Below, piece after piece: positions 6,361-14,718 of a stretch of 64,000 nt of DNA. The translations under genes were made by a program, and so were the position numbers. The notes below the pieces were generated by a model, which worked only from the letters and a program-made list of their open reading frames with translations, did not search any database and was not told the DNA's origin. How positions within the stretch are numbered: the first letter of the stretch is position 1; each line of letters begins with the position of its first letter. Source of the stretch: Acidovorax benzenivorans (GTDB lineage: Bacteria > Pseudomonadota > Gammaproteobacteria > Burkholderiales > Burkholderiaceae_C); NCBI RefSeq assembly GCF_028680575.1, contig NZ_JAPCKI010000019.1, positions 1-64,000 of the forward strand. The letters are read 5' to 3'.

Positions 6361-7765
6361 ACGCCTGCGGCATGCGCCGCAGCAACCCCGCCATGCTGCG
6401 CGGCCAGCCGACCGACCCAAACCAGGCGCCGCCTGCAATCGCCCAGGCGTTGACCATGCCGTACAGCACCAGCGCCACGGCTTGTGCGGCAAACACCGCC
6501 GCCAAACCACCGCCCCAGCGCAGCGCAAGCCAACCACCGGTCACAGCCACCGCCAGGCGCGTGATGTTGCCGATGACTGGCCAGAGCAAGCGCCCTGCCC
6601 CTTGCGAAGCAAAGTACAACACCAGGCCCAGGCCGAAAAAGCCGTACACCGGGCCGACGGTTCGCAGATACAGCGCGCCTGCCTCCAGCATGGCGGGGTC
6701 GCTGTTGAACAGCGACAGCCACGCGCCCGGAAACGCCGCCGCCCACAGCCCGATCGCCTCGGCCATTACAAACGCCATGGCCGCTCCGATCCAGGTGGCG
6801 CGCAAGGCTCGTTCACGTTGGCCCGCGCCAATGCAGGTGCCCACCATGGCCACCAGGGGCGCCCCCAGGCCGAAGACCAGCGGCACCAGCAGATATTCCA
6901 GCCGGGACGCCGTCCCGTAGCCCGCGATGGCCGCCGTGCCAAAGCCGCCCACAAGCGCGGTGGTGACGCCAATCGCCAGGTTGGTAGCCACGGTAGACAC
7001 CGTACCCACCAGCCCGACCCGCAGGATGTCCTTGAACAACACCCAGCGAAACCGGATGTGCGCCAACGATGGGCGCAGCAGGCTGCGCGGCGACCACAGG
7101 TACGCCGCCAGCACCACACTGCCGACCAGGTAGTACGCCATCAGCGCAATGGCCCCCCCGGCAATACCCAGCCCCGGCATGGGGCCCCAGCCGAAGATGA
7201 ACAGCGGCGATAACGGCACCAGCACGAAGGCGCCTAGCACCGTGACATAGGCCGGCACCGCCATGTTGCCCGTGCCCCGGATCACGGCCGACAGCGTGTT
7301 GAACAGCCACACCAGAAACGCGCCCGCAAAGACCCAGTTGGAATACACCAACGCCGCGTCCAGCGCGCCTCCGGTGCCGCCCATACGGGTGTAGAGCCAG
7401 CGCCCTCCTCCCACCACGCCCACGGTAAAGACCAGCGAAAACACCGCCGCAATGGCCAGTGCGTGCAGCACCAGCGCGTCTGCATCGTCCCGCCGCCGGG
7501 CCCCCAGGGCGCGGGCGATGGCCGATGCGATGCCGCCGCCCATGGCCCCGGCCGAGGTCATCTGCATCAACATGACGACCGGGAACACCAGCGCCATGCC
7601 CGCCAGCGCGTTGGTGCCCAGTTGGCCGACAAAGTAGGTCTCTATGAGCCCGACGCCCGCCTGCGCCAGCATCACGAGCACATTGGGCGCAGCCAGCCGC
7701 AGCAGTGTGGGCGCGATGGGCGCCTCCAGCAGCATGCGGGTGCGTGGGTTCAGTGCATCGGTCAC
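6359..7765 (-). CDS. MATE-family multidrug/toxin efflux pump
   Basis: The 468-residue membrane protein has about 12 hydrophobic segments in two MatE halves; the first half has LIETYFVGQLGTNALAGMAL, a typical MATE N-terminal helix. Such pumps expel cationic drugs or metabolites in exchange for Na+ or H+. The frame is open further upstream, but GTG at 7765 is preferred because the MaoC-like gene ends at 7767, giving a one-base gap and likely translational coupling. A palindromic repeat follows the stop directly. The substrate is unknown. Confidence 0.85.
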   Translation of the reverse strand: MTDALNPRTRMLLEAPIAPTLLRLAAPNVLVMLAQAGVGLIETYFVGQLGTNALAGMALVFPVVMLMQMTSAGAMGGGIASAIARALGARRRDDADALVLHALAIAAVFSLVFTVGVVGGGRWLYTRMGGTGGALDAALVYSNWVFAGAFLVWLFNTLSAVIRGTGNMAVPAYVTVLGAFVLVPLSPLFIFGWGPMPGLGIAGGAIALMAYYLVGSVVLAAYLWSPRSLLRPSLAHIRFRWVLFKDILRVGLVGTVSTVATNLAIGVTTALVGGFGTAAIAGYGTASRLEYLLVPLVFGLGAPLVAMVGTCIGAGQRERALRATWIGAAMAFVMAEAIGLWAAAFPGAWLSLFNSDPAMLEAGALYLRTVGPVYGFFGLGLVLYFASQGAGRLLWPVIGNITRLAVAVTGGWLALRWGGGLAAVFAAQAVALVLYGMVNAWAIAGGAWFGSVGWPRSMAGLLRRMPQA

Positions 7766-7766
7766 G

Positions 7767-8285
7767 TCAGGCCCCTGCCCCGTCGGCCGCAGGCCTGCGT
7801 GGCACCACGATACGCACGGTAGAGAGTTGCAGCACATCACCATGCTGGTTGCGGGTTTCGCTACGCACGGTGACCATGCCACGGTCGGGCTTGGACTTGG
7901 AGGGCTGGATCTGGACCACCTCGCTCACCACATGCAGCACGTCGGTAGCGCGCGTGGGCCGGGGCCAGCTCAACTCGCCCCCTGCTCCGATGATGCCGCC
8001 CGCAATCGGCAAGCCGCTGGTCACCTGCAGGCGCATGGTCACGGCCGCCGTGTGCCAGCCGCTGGCGGCCAGGCCGCCAAACAGGGTGGCGCGGGCAGCA
8101 GCATCATCCAGGTGGAAGGGTTGGGGGTCGAACTGGGCTGCAAAGGCGGTGATCTGCGCTTCGTCCATGGCGTGCTCGCCGCTTTTGAACTGGTCGCCCA
8201 CGGCCAGGTCATCCAGATATATGGGTGGTTTGCCTGTCGTCGAGGCGCTGCTGGCGTGGGTGTCCGTCATGGCATTGGCTTTCAT
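7767..8285 (-). CDS. MaoC-like hotdog dehydratase domain protein
   Basis: The 172-residue protein has the MaoC hydratase pattern: an opening 'YLDDLAVGD.F.SGEHAMDEAQI..FAAQFDPQPFHLD', where the last part is the Asp/His active-site region of R-specific enoyl-CoA hydratases, then FGGLAASGWHTAAVTMRL. It would hydrate short enoyl-CoA or act on a related acyl thioester in the cytoplasm. It is followed by the MATE gene and preceded by the MFS gene, all on the minus strand. The start could be the ATG at 8285 or that at 8270; neither has a strong ribosome-binding site. Confidence 0.8.
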   Translation of the reverse strand: MKANAMTDTHASSASTTGKPPIYLDDLAVGDQFKSGEHAMDEAQITAFAAQFDPQPFHLDDAAARATLFGGLAASGWHTAAVTMRLQVTSGLPIAGGIIGAGGELSWPRPTRATDVLHVVSEVVQIQPSKSKPDRGMVTVRSETRNQHGDVLQLSTVRIVVPRRPAADGAGA

Positions 8286-8301
8286 TCAAGGGAGTGGATG
8301 T

Positions 8302-9561
8302 TCAGGCGGCAGAGGCTGCGGGCCGCATCAACCGCGCCTCGCGGATGGGCAGGTTGACCAGCGCTGCGCCCACGGCCAGCACGATGTCGATGTACCAGAC
8401 CCAGTCGTAGCTGCCCGTGGCCTGAAACACGCTGCCGCCCAGGTAGGCGCCGAGGAAGCCACCAATCTGGTGCGACAGCATCACGATGCCAAACAGCATC
8501 GCCATGTTGGCCGTGCCGAACATCTTGGCCACCAGCCCGACCGTGGGTGGCACGGTGGAGAGAAATGTGACACCCATCACGGCGGCGAAGACCAGCACCA
8601 CGGCAGGTGTCTTGGGCGCAAACAAGAAGATCAGCACCGCCAGGCCGCGTGTGGCGTACAGCAGCGACAACAGCGACTTCATGCGCCAGCGCCCCACCGC
8701 CCAGCCCATGGCCAGGCTGCCCACTATGTTGAACAGCCCGATCACCGCCAGCGACCAGCCCCCTACTTCGGGCGCCAACCCGCAGGCCGCGATCACCCCG
8801 GGCAGGTGCGTGGCCAGAAACGCCACGTGAAAACCACACACCAAAAAGCCCGCTGCCAGATACCGGTAGCTGGGCGTGGCCAGAGCCTGCGCAATGGCCT
8901 CACGTGCGGTCAGTGCCTTCTGGCCGGATGCGGCGGCAGCCTGTGCCGCCAGCGCGTTGGAGTTGCCCTTGAGCACCCACACCGCGGGCAGCGCCAACAG
9001 CACCAGCACGCCCAGCCACTGCATCGCGCTGGCCCAGCCTACGGCTGCAGTGAGGCTGATGGCAATGGGCGCCATCACAAACTGCCCGAACGAGCCGCCC
9101 GCGTTTACCACGCCGCTGGCGAAGCCGCGTTTTTGCAGGGGCACCAGCCGCGCGGTCGCCGCCATTAGCACCGACGGGCCTGCCATGCCTGCGCCACCTG
9201 CGGCCAACACACCAATCGCAAAAATCAACCCGGCTGTGGTGGTCATGTACGGCGTGATGAAGGTGCCCAATGCCACCAGCGCCACACCCAGCAAGATCAC
9301 GCGGCCCGTGCCGATGCGGTCAGCCACCGCCCCGGCAAACGGCTGCGTCAACCCCCACCAGAGCTGGCCAAACGCAAAGGCCAGACTGATGCTGCCAATG
9401 CCCAGCCCCGTGGAGGTGTTGAGTGCCGACAGGAACAGGCCCATGGTCTGGCGCGTGCCCATGGTCAATGCAAAGGCGCCTGCGGCGGCCAGCAGCACCA
9501 GCCACAGGGCCAGCGGTGCAGCAGCCTTGACTGCGGCCCGAGGAGTTTTGTTATTCGTCAT
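8302..9561 (-). CDS. MFS transporter (permease)
   Basis: The 419-residue protein has 12 predicted membrane segments and MFS marks such as QPFAGAVADRIGTGRVI after segment 2 and VVNAGGSFGQFV in segment 5. It resembles oxalate/formate-antiporter-like and YnfM/NreB-like MFS exporters; the substrate is unknown. It starts at the ATG at 9561, inside the last codons of the marR gene (11-bp overlap), so the two genes are co-translated. A MarR repressor paired with an MFS pump usually means ligand-induced efflux. Confidence 0.85.
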   Translation of the reverse strand: MTNNKTPRAAVKAAAPLALWLVLLAAAGAFALTMGTRQTMGLFLSALNTSTGLGIGSISLAFAFGQLWWGLTQPFAGAVADRIGTGRVILLGVALVALGTFITPYMTTTAGLIFAIGVLAAGGAGMAGPSVLMAATARLVPLQKRGFASGVVNAGGSFGQFVMAPIAISLTAAVGWASAMQWLGVLVLLALPAVWVLKGNSNALAAQAAAASGQKALTAREAIAQALATPSYRYLAAGFLVCGFHVAFLATHLPGVIAACGLAPEVGGWSLAVIGLFNIVGSLAMGWAVGRWRMKSLLSLLYATRGLAVLIFLFAPKTPAVVLVFAAVMGVTFLSTVPPTVGLVAKMFGTANMAMLFGIVMLSHQIGGFLGAYLGGSVFQATGSYDWVWYIDIVLAVGAALVNLPIREARLMRPAASAA

Positions 9562-10030
9562 GCACAGCCTCCTGCACTGGCAGCGCCGCCAGCAAATCAA
9601 GCGAGTCATCCACCAGCGCATGCAAGGCCAAAACGCGTTCCGCGCCCAGCGTTTCATTCAATGCCAGTTGCGCAGCCTTCCAGTGCCGCTTTGCCTCGGC
9701 GCGTTTGTCGCGGCCTGCATCGGTGATGTGCACCAGGCGGCTGCGTGCGTCCGTGCCTGGCTTCAGCGTCACCCAGCCTGCATCGACCAGCGGGCGCAGG
9801 TTGCGTGTCAGTGTGGAGGCATCCATCTTCATCTCTGAGGCCAGATCGCCGGGGCGGATCGGGCCCAGCGTGAGCACATGCGACAGCAGCGAATACTGCG
9901 TGGTCTTGAGCCCGCACTTCGCCATTTCGGCGTCGTAGTGGTTGGCCACGCGGCGCATCAACTGGCGCAGCTTGAAGTTGGTGCAGCCCTGCGGCAGCGC
10001 AGGGGCCAGGGCGGATGGTTCGGCTTGCAT
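9551..10030 (-). CDS. MarR-family transcriptional regulator
   Basis: The 159-residue protein has the winged helix of MarR: LKTTQYSLLSHVL, then IRPGDLASEMKMDASTLTRN (recognition helix) and the wing LKPGTDARSRLVHITDAG. It likely represses itself and the downstream MFS gene, and perhaps the divergent thioesterase gene at 10104. A 27-bp imperfect palindrome lies just upstream of its ATG. Confidence 0.9.
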   Translation of the reverse strand: MQAEPSALAPALPQGCTNFKLRQLMRRVANHYDAEMAKCGLKTTQYSLLSHVLTLGPIRPGDLASEMKMDASTLTRNLRPLVDAGWVTLKPGTDARSRLVHITDAGRDKRAEAKRHWKAAQLALNETLGAERVLALHALVDDSLDLLAALPVQEAVHDE

Positions 10031-10038
10031 GGATTTAA

Positions 10039-10065
10039 TTGTATCTGCAATAATTGCATATGCAA
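10039..10065. promoter_or_regulatory. MarR operator-like palindrome
   Basis: A 27-bp imperfect palindrome (22 of 27 positions symmetric) centred on TGCAATAATTGCA (10046-10058), whose inner arms are perfect. It lies 9 bp upstream of the marR start and 39 bp upstream of the divergent thioesterase ATG, so a bound dimer would cover both promoters. Confidence 0.7.
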
Positions 10066-10103
10066 CACATGCGTTTCAGCCCCACCAACAACCCGGACAC
10101 CCC

Positions 10104-10655
10104 ATGACCCAACACAACCACCTTGAACACTGGCTTGCGCAGGAGCGCGACATCCTCGCCCGGCTCGACGCAGGCCCCGGACCGGGAGTGGCCCGCCGCG
10201 AGCAGATTGCCCACCTGAACGGTTTGCAGCAAATGCAGGCCATGCTGCGCGGCGAACTGCCCTACGCCCCCATTGCCAAGACACTGGATTTTTTGATCGT
10301 AGAGGTGGGCGAAGGCACCGCCATCTTCCAGGGCACGCCCCGCGCCGAGCACATGAACCCCATGGGCACCGTGCACGGCGGCTGGTTTGCCACTTTGCTC
10401 GATTCGGCCCTGGGGTGCTCCATCCACACGCGCATGGAGCCGGGGCGCGGCTACACCACCGCCGAGCTGGGTATCAACCTGGTCAAGGCCATCACGCCCA
10501 AAGTACAGCGTGTACGCGCCGAAGGCCGCGTGATCCACAGCGGGCGCCAGTTGGCCACGGCCGAGGCGCGCCTGGTGGGGCCGGACGGCACGCTGTACGC
10601 CCACGCCACCACCACCTGCCTGGTTTTTGATCTGCCTGCACAATCGAAAGGATGA
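10104..10655 (+). CDS. PaaI-family acyl-CoA thioesterase
   Basis: The 183-residue protein has the hotdog thioesterase core: [20 protein letters not shown] (the HGG turn and central helix) followed by [17 protein letters not shown] and [21 protein letters not shown]. It hydrolyses acyl-CoA esters, probably aromatic or medium chain. The ATG at 10104 is chosen over an upstream frame because it follows the divergent marR operator and gives the family's usual length. Its last codon overlaps gloA by ATGA, so the two are co-translated. Confidence 0.85.
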   Translation: MTQHNHLEHWLAQERDILARLDAGPGPGVARREQIAHLNGLQQMQAMLRGELPYAPIAKTLDFLIVEVGEGTAIFQGTPRAEHMNPMGTVHGGWFATLLDSALGCSIHTRMEPGRGYTTAELGINLVKAITPKVQRVRAEGRVIHSGRQLATAEARLVGPDGTLYAHATTTCLVFDLPAQSKG

Positions 10656-11065
10656 AATTCCTCCACACGATGCTGCGCGTTGGCAACCTTCAACGCTCGA
10701 TTGATTTCTACACCCAGGTGCTGGGCATGCAACTGCTGCGCCAATCCGAGAACCCCGAGTACAAATACTCGCTGGCCTTTTTGGGTTTCGACGGTGGCAA
10801 CCCCGGCCAGGCCGAGATCGAGCTGACCTACAACTGGGGCACCGAAAGCTACGACATGGGCACCGCCTACGGCCACATTGCGCTGGGTGTGCCGGATGCG
10901 TACGCCGCATGCGAAAAAATCAAGGCCTCGGGCGGCAACGTGACGCGTGAGGCAGGCCCCGTCAAAGGCGGCACCACGGTGATCGCCTTTGTGACGGACC
11001 CGGACGGCTACAAGATCGAGTTGATCCAGCGCGCTGAAGGCACAGGCGGCCAGGGGCTGCGGTAG
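10652..11065 (+). CDS. gloA: Lactoylglutathione lyase (glyoxalase I)
   Basis: The 137-residue protein begins [20 protein letters not shown] and contains [20 protein letters not shown]. It converts the methylglyoxal-glutathione hemithioacetal to S-lactoylglutathione. The four metal ligands of the bacterial Ni2+/Co2+ class can be placed at His5, Glu57, His75 and Glu123. Length and sequence agree with the short gamma/betaproteobacterial enzymes. It overlaps the thioesterase stop by 4 bp, and a rho-independent terminator follows at 11132. Confidence 0.95.
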   Translation: MKFLHTMLRVGNLQRSIDFYTQVLGMQLLRQSENPEYKYSLAFLGFDGGNPGQAEIELTYNWGTESYDMGTAYGHIALGVPDAYAACEKIKASGGNVTREAGPVKGGTTVIAFVTDPDGYKIELIQRAEGTGGQGLR

Positions 11066-11070
11066 TCGAT

Positions 11071-11131
11071 TACTATCAAATAGATAACTACTAGCGCTTA
11101 TTCCATAAGCGCTACCGGCCATTTTGGCTAT
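11071..11131 (+). repeat. Interspersed palindromic repeat, copy B
   Basis: TACTATCAAATAGATAACTA is followed by CTAGCGCTTATTCCATAAGC, GCTACCGGCC and ATTTTGGCTATA. It has the same plan as the copy at 6294, with arms AGCGCTTAT and ATAAGCGCT. It lies between gloA and the convergent OmpA-like gene, just before a terminator. Confidence 0.75.
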
Positions 11132-11160
11132 AAAAAAACCCGGCGGCGCCGGGTTTTTTG
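11132..11160. terminator. Bidirectional rho-independent terminator
   Basis: A run of A, then CCCGGCGGCGCCGGG (6-bp perfect stem, GGC loop), then TTTTTT. The A and T tracts allow use from both sides, which suits its place between the convergent gloA and OmpA-like genes. Confidence 0.85.
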
Positions 11161-11179
11161 TTGGAAACGCGGGCCGCGC

Positions 11180-11704
11180 TTACAGGGCGCCCAGCGTCAC
11201 TTCCACACGGCGCGCTTCGGCGTTGCTGCCGGTCGCGGTGGTTTCTTCGGGCTTCTTCAGCTCGACCTTGTCTTCGGCCACGCCCAGGGCTTTGAGCGCG
11301 TCGCGCACGGCAAAGGCGCGTTGCTTGGCCAGTTCGGCGTTCAGGGCGGTGTCGCCCGTGGCGTCGTGAAAGCCAGAAACGACCGCCTTTTTGCCTTCGG
11401 CCACACCCTTGACCACGTCGGCCAAGGCTTCGTTGGCACCAGCGGCCAGTTCGGCCTTGGCGGAGGCAAAGTAGAACTTCACCACGCCGTTTTCCACGCG
11501 CACGCTGGCAATATCTGCTTCTACAGCGACGGCGGGTGCAGCGGGCGCGCTGCTGGCGGCAACGGCGGCGGGCTGAGCCGGTGCCTTGGCGCCCAGGCGC
11601 TTGACCACCACGGTGCCCACCACCACAGAGATCACCAGCGCAATCAGTGCAAACAGAAAACCGAGGGCAAAACGTTGTTGGCTATCGTCGTCAGAGCTGG
11701 ACAT
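11180..11704 (-). CDS. OmpA-family membrane-anchored protein
   Basis: The 174-residue protein has a single N-terminal membrane helix (FALGFLFALIALVISVVVGT), an Ala/Pro linker and a C-terminal OmpA-like domain: KFYFASAKAELA, VVSGFHDATGD and LAKQRAFAVRDALKALGV. OmpA-like domains bind peptidoglycan in the periplasm. The domain is slightly atypical, with GFHDATGD in place of the usual 'G.tD..Gs'. The ATG at 11704 (MSSSDDD) is preferred over one 42 bp upstream because it places the membrane helix close to the N-terminus. Confidence 0.8.
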   Translation of the reverse strand: MSSSDDDSQQRFALGFLFALIALVISVVVGTVVVKRLGAKAPAQPAAVAASSAPAAPAVAVEADIASVRVENGVVKFYFASAKAELAAGANEALADVVKGVAEGKKAVVSGFHDATGDTALNAELAKQRAFAVRDALKALGVAEDKVELKKPEETTATGSNAEARRVEVTLGAL

Positions 11705-11811
11705 GGAGGATCCCCGTAGTGATGAATAAAGTGGTTGGGTGGCCAATGCGGGCGTTGCAAAAACAAGGCCCTGGCCGCTTTCAGCAAAGCCTTTGATTGT
11801 AGAGTGAAGCC

Positions 11812-12405
11812 ATGACGAATCTGCCCGCCCCTCTGCGAGACCCGGCGCCGATGCTGGAGCGTGCCCTTCAGGAATGGGGCGGCCATGAGGATCTGTGGGT
11901 CTTTGGCTATGGGTCGCTCATCTGGCGGCCAGATTTTGACTATGCCGAGCGCCGCCCGGCCAAAGTCCACGGCTGGCACCGGGCGCTCAAGATGTGGAGC
12001 CGCATCAACCGGGGCACGCCCGAGTGCCCAGGTCTGGTCTTTGGCATGTTGTCGGGCGGCAGCTGCCGGGGCATGGTGTTCCGCGTGGACAAGTCGCATG
12101 CCCGGCAGGTGATGATCAACCTGTGGCAGCGCGAGATGGTCACTGCCGTGTACGACCCGCGCTGGCTGGAGTGCCACACGCCCCACGGCCCGGTGCGGGC
12201 GCTGGCCTTCACCCTGTCGCGCAAAAGCCCCAACCACACGGGCCAGTTGCCCGACCACGAGTACCGCCGCATTTTTGAACAGGCCTGCGGACGCTACGGC
12301 ACCACGCGGGACTACGCCCAGGCCACCTATGACGAGCTGCGCAAGCACGGCATCCATGACCGGAGGCTGGCCCGGTTGATTGCACTGGCCCAAAAAGAGG
12401 CATAG
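11812..12405 (+). CDS. chaC: Glutathione-specific gamma-glutamylcyclotransferase (ChaC family)
   Basis: The 197-residue protein has the substrate loop FGYGSLIW (residues 31-38), the 'RPAKVHGWHRAL.MWS...RGTPE.PGLVFG' block of ChaC and the catalytic Glu108 in LWQREM. The enzyme splits glutathione into 5-oxoproline and Cys-Gly in the cytosol. It is a single gene, divergent from the OmpA-like gene; no regulator is apparent. Confidence 0.9.
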   Translation: MTNLPAPLRDPAPMLERALQEWGGHEDLWVFGYGSLIWRPDFDYAERRPAKVHGWHRALKMWSRINRGTPECPGLVFGMLSGGSCRGMVFRVDKSHARQVMINLWQREMVTAVYDPRWLECHTPHGPVRALAFTLSRKSPNHTGQLPDHEYRRIFEQACGRYGTTRDYAQATYDELRKHGIHDRRLARLIALAQKEA

Positions 12406-12506
12406 TGCACACTTTTGCTGGACGGGCATGCGCTCCGCAGCGAGACTGCTGCAGGCCGACGGCTCCGCGTCGCGTTCCATCCCCCTCGATTCAAGGAGTG
12501 TGTGTC

Positions 12507-13031
12507 ATGAATGTTCGTTTTGCTTTCGTTCTGTCGTCCCTGGCCGCTGTTGCGTTGGTGGGCTGTGCCTCGCACCTGTCCGGCAACCGCGCCACGGCCA
12601 AACTGGAGCCCACCCGGGGCAACACCGCCAATGGCACGGTGACGTTTGTGCAGACCGGTGATGGCGTGCAGGTGTCGGGTGAAATCCGTGGACTCAAGCC
12701 CGACGCAGAACACGGCTTTCATGTGCACGAAAAGGGCGACTGCTCCAGCGGCGACGGGATGGGTACCGGCGGACATTTCAACCCCACAGCCAAACCGCAC
12801 GGTTCCCATGGCGCGGGTGACCATCACACGGGCGACCTGCCTAGCCTCAAGGCCGACAAGTACGGCGTGGCTGCATTCAGCTTTGTGTCGCGTTCCATCA
12901 GCGTGGGCGGCCCCACGACAGACATCGTCGGCAAGGGCCTGATCGTTCACCGCGACCCCGACGACTACAAGACCCAGCCCACCGGCAACGCAGGCCCGCG
13001 CCTGGCCTGCGCGGTGATTGCGGCCAAGTAA
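12507..13031 (+). CDS. sodC: Cu/Zn superoxide dismutase, lipoprotein form
   Basis: The 174-residue protein has a lipoprotein signal (VALVGC, Cys20), so it is probably anchored in the periplasm. Copper and zinc ligands are in place: HGFHVHEKGDC (His72, His74), GGHFNP (His90), the zinc loop with HTGDLP (Asp110) and LIVHRDPDD (His148). Cys79 and Cys168 form the expected disulfide. It converts superoxide to peroxide outside the cytoplasm. AAGGAG lies eight bases before the ATG at 12507, which fixes the start against a longer upstream frame. Confidence 0.95.
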   Translation: MNVRFAFVLSSLAAVALVGCASHLSGNRATAKLEPTRGNTANGTVTFVQTGDGVQVSGEIRGLKPDAEHGFHVHEKGDCSSGDGMGTGGHFNPTAKPHGSHGAGDHHTGDLPSLKADKYGVAAFSFVSRSISVGGPTTDIVGKGLIVHRDPDDYKTQPTGNAGPRLACAVIAAK

Positions 13032-13049
13032 AACGGCCTTCGCCGTCCG

Positions 13050-13607
13050 CTACCCCCGCGCCGCCAACAACTGCGCGGCGCGCTCCAGGTCTTGCACGGT
13101 GTCTATGTCGGTCACCGTGCCTTCGTCGTCCACCTCTACCTGCCGTACCCTGCCCTGCTGTGCCTGCTTGCGCACCACACTGGCGGCGCCCTGCTCGCCG
13201 GTCAGCGCCATCAGGCTGGACAAGCATGCAGCCGCAAACCCCACGGGGTGACCGCGCTCACCCTGGTGCACCGGCATGGCCACAGCGCAGTCGGCCAGGG
13301 CCGCGGCAATGGTGCGCAAGGTGTCCGGGCGAATCAGCGGCAAGTCCCCCGGCAGGACCAGCCAGCCCGGCGCATGGGCCGTGGCACGCACCGCAGCGGC
13401 AATCGAGTCACCCATGCCCGGATGTCCCACATCTTCCAGGTGCCAGGGCAGGCCGCTGGCACGCACGGCAGCCAACGTATGTTCCAGCACCGTTGCGCCG
13501 CCCAAGGGCGCACGCAGTTTGTGCACGGCACCGCCTGACGCGGCAAAACGCTCGCCACGGCCAGAGGCCAGTACCAGCACGACGGGGGCCGAAGGGTGGG
13601 TGGGCAT
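13050..13607 (-). CDS. MobA-like molybdenum cofactor nucleotidyltransferase
   Basis: The 185-residue protein has an NTP-transferase fold: VVLVLASGRGERF (nucleotide loop), KLRAPLGGATVLEHTLAAV, VLPGDLPLIRPDTL (metal-binding Asp) and VDIDTVQDLE-type ending (TDIDTVQDLERAA). This pattern fits MocA/MobA-like enzymes that attach CMP or GMP to molybdopterin for xanthine-oxidase-type enzymes. The iorAB-like molybdenum hydroxylase at 17.4-20.2 kb and the modABC system at 35.5 kb would be natural clients. The first motif is atypical (ASGRGERF in place of LAGG.S.RFG), so a related sugar-phosphate role is possible. ATG at 13607 is chosen over a longer upstream frame. Confidence 0.7.
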   Translation of the reverse strand: MPTHPSAPVVLVLASGRGERFAASGGAVHKLRAPLGGATVLEHTLAAVRASGLPWHLEDVGHPGMGDSIAAAVRATAHAPGWLVLPGDLPLIRPDTLRTIAAALADCAVAMPVHQGERGHPVGFAAACLSSLMALTGEQGAASVVRKQAQQGRVRQVEVDDEGTVTDIDTVQDLERAAQLLAARG

Positions 13608-13696
13608 AGTGTTTCGCCTGAAATGCCCGTGCAGGGCCATGGGCCGCGACATGCAGCGGGCGCGATTCTAGTGCCGGGTCCTATCAATCGCCGCGT

Positions 13697-14596
13697 TCAG
13701 AACGCGCTGCTCGTCACCGTGAAATCCGCGTGCTGCGCCGCCAGGCCGTGGAGCATGCTCACCAGCGGCCGCAGGTCGTCCCGCCGACTGTGCAGTGCGT
13801 AGCCAAGCGACCCCAGTGGCGCAGGACTGGGCAGCATGTGCAACGCGCCCCTGGAGCACAGGGCCTGCGCCCAGCCCTCGGGCAGCAGGCCAATGCCACT
13901 GCCATGTGCCAGCAGGCCCACGATGGCGCCCCAGTGGTTGCAAACCAGTCTCCGCGCAGGGCGTGCATCGGCCTGCCGCAGCCAGTCATCGATGAGCTGG
14001 GTCACCCCCGAGCCCGGCGGCAGCGTCACCAGCGGGTGCGACTGGACTGCGTCAGCGTCCATCTGGCGCAGGCCACGCGCCACCTCAGGGCCCGCGCACC
14101 AAGCAAAGCGGGCGTGCGCCAATGGCACGGATGTCAGCGCACTGCGGCTGGCGGGGCCAGCGATCACCGCCACATCCAGCTCGCCCTTGTCCAGTCGCTC
14201 GGCCAGGGCCGCGCCCACATCAACATGCACCGAGACCTCCAACGCCGGGTGGGCAACAGCCAGGGCCGCCACCAGGCGCGGCAACCAGGTGAGCGCGGTG
14301 AGCTCCCCCACGCCCAGGCGGCAAGGGCCCCGCAGGCCGGTGATGCCGCCTATCTCCTGCTGCAAACGGTCGGCCTGTTGCAACAACGCACCGGCCAATG
14401 GCAGCAGGCGTGTGCCAGCCTCTGTCAGCGCCGCGCGGTGCCCGGCCCGGTCAAACAGCGCCTGCCCCAGCGACGCCTCCAGCTCGGCAATCCGTTTGGA
14501 CAGGGACGACACCGAAAGGTGCACACGCTCGGCGGCCATGGCAAAGCTGCGGCAGGTGGCGGCCCAATAAAAAGCTTCGAGCTGTTTGAGGGTCAT
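13697..14596 (-). CDS. LysR-family transcriptional regulator
   Basis: The 299-residue protein has the LysR winged helix (MTLKQLEAFYWAATCRSFAMAAERVHLSVSSLSKRIAELE, residues 1-40) and a substrate-binding co-inducer domain from about 90. It is divergent from the hydroxyacid oxidase gene at 14719 with a 19-bp perfect-arm palindrome between them. That is the classic arrangement for a LysR activator that responds to the enzyme's substrate or product. Confidence 0.9.
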   Translation of the reverse strand: MTLKQLEAFYWAATCRSFAMAAERVHLSVSSLSKRIAELEASLGQALFDRAGHRAALTEAGTRLLPLAGALLQQADRLQQEIGGITGLRGPCRLGVGELTALTWLPRLVAALAVAHPALEVSVHVDVGAALAERLDKGELDVAVIAGPASRSALTSVPLAHARFAWCAGPEVARGLRQMDADAVQSHPLVTLPPGSGVTQLIDDWLRQADARPARRLVCNHWGAIVGLLAHGSGIGLLPEGWAQALCSRGALHMLPSPAPLGSLGYALHSRRDDLRPLVSMLHGLAAQHADFTVTSSAF

Positions 14597-14616
14597 GTTT
14601 TTTTGATTTCAAATTT

Positions 14617-14635
14617 CCATTTGGCGAACAAATGG
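14617..14635. promoter_or_regulatory. LysR operator-like palindrome
   Basis: CCATTTG and CAAATGG are perfect 7-bp arms around GCGAA (14617-14635). The site starts 21 bp upstream of the lysR ATG and ends 84 bp upstream of the oxidase ATG. It contains T-N11-A spacing as in LysR recognition sites. Confidence 0.65.
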
Positions 14636-14718
14636 CCATCAATAAATTCGCTTTATCGATTTTCTCGCTTTCTGGACACTACCTTCCAGCCCTTGTTTGT
14701 TTTTGACTGGAATCGCCC

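Noticed and set aside
10035-10910. 291-residue minus-strand frame opposite the thioesterase
   Set aside because: It is antisense to two well-supported genes, thioesterase and gloA.
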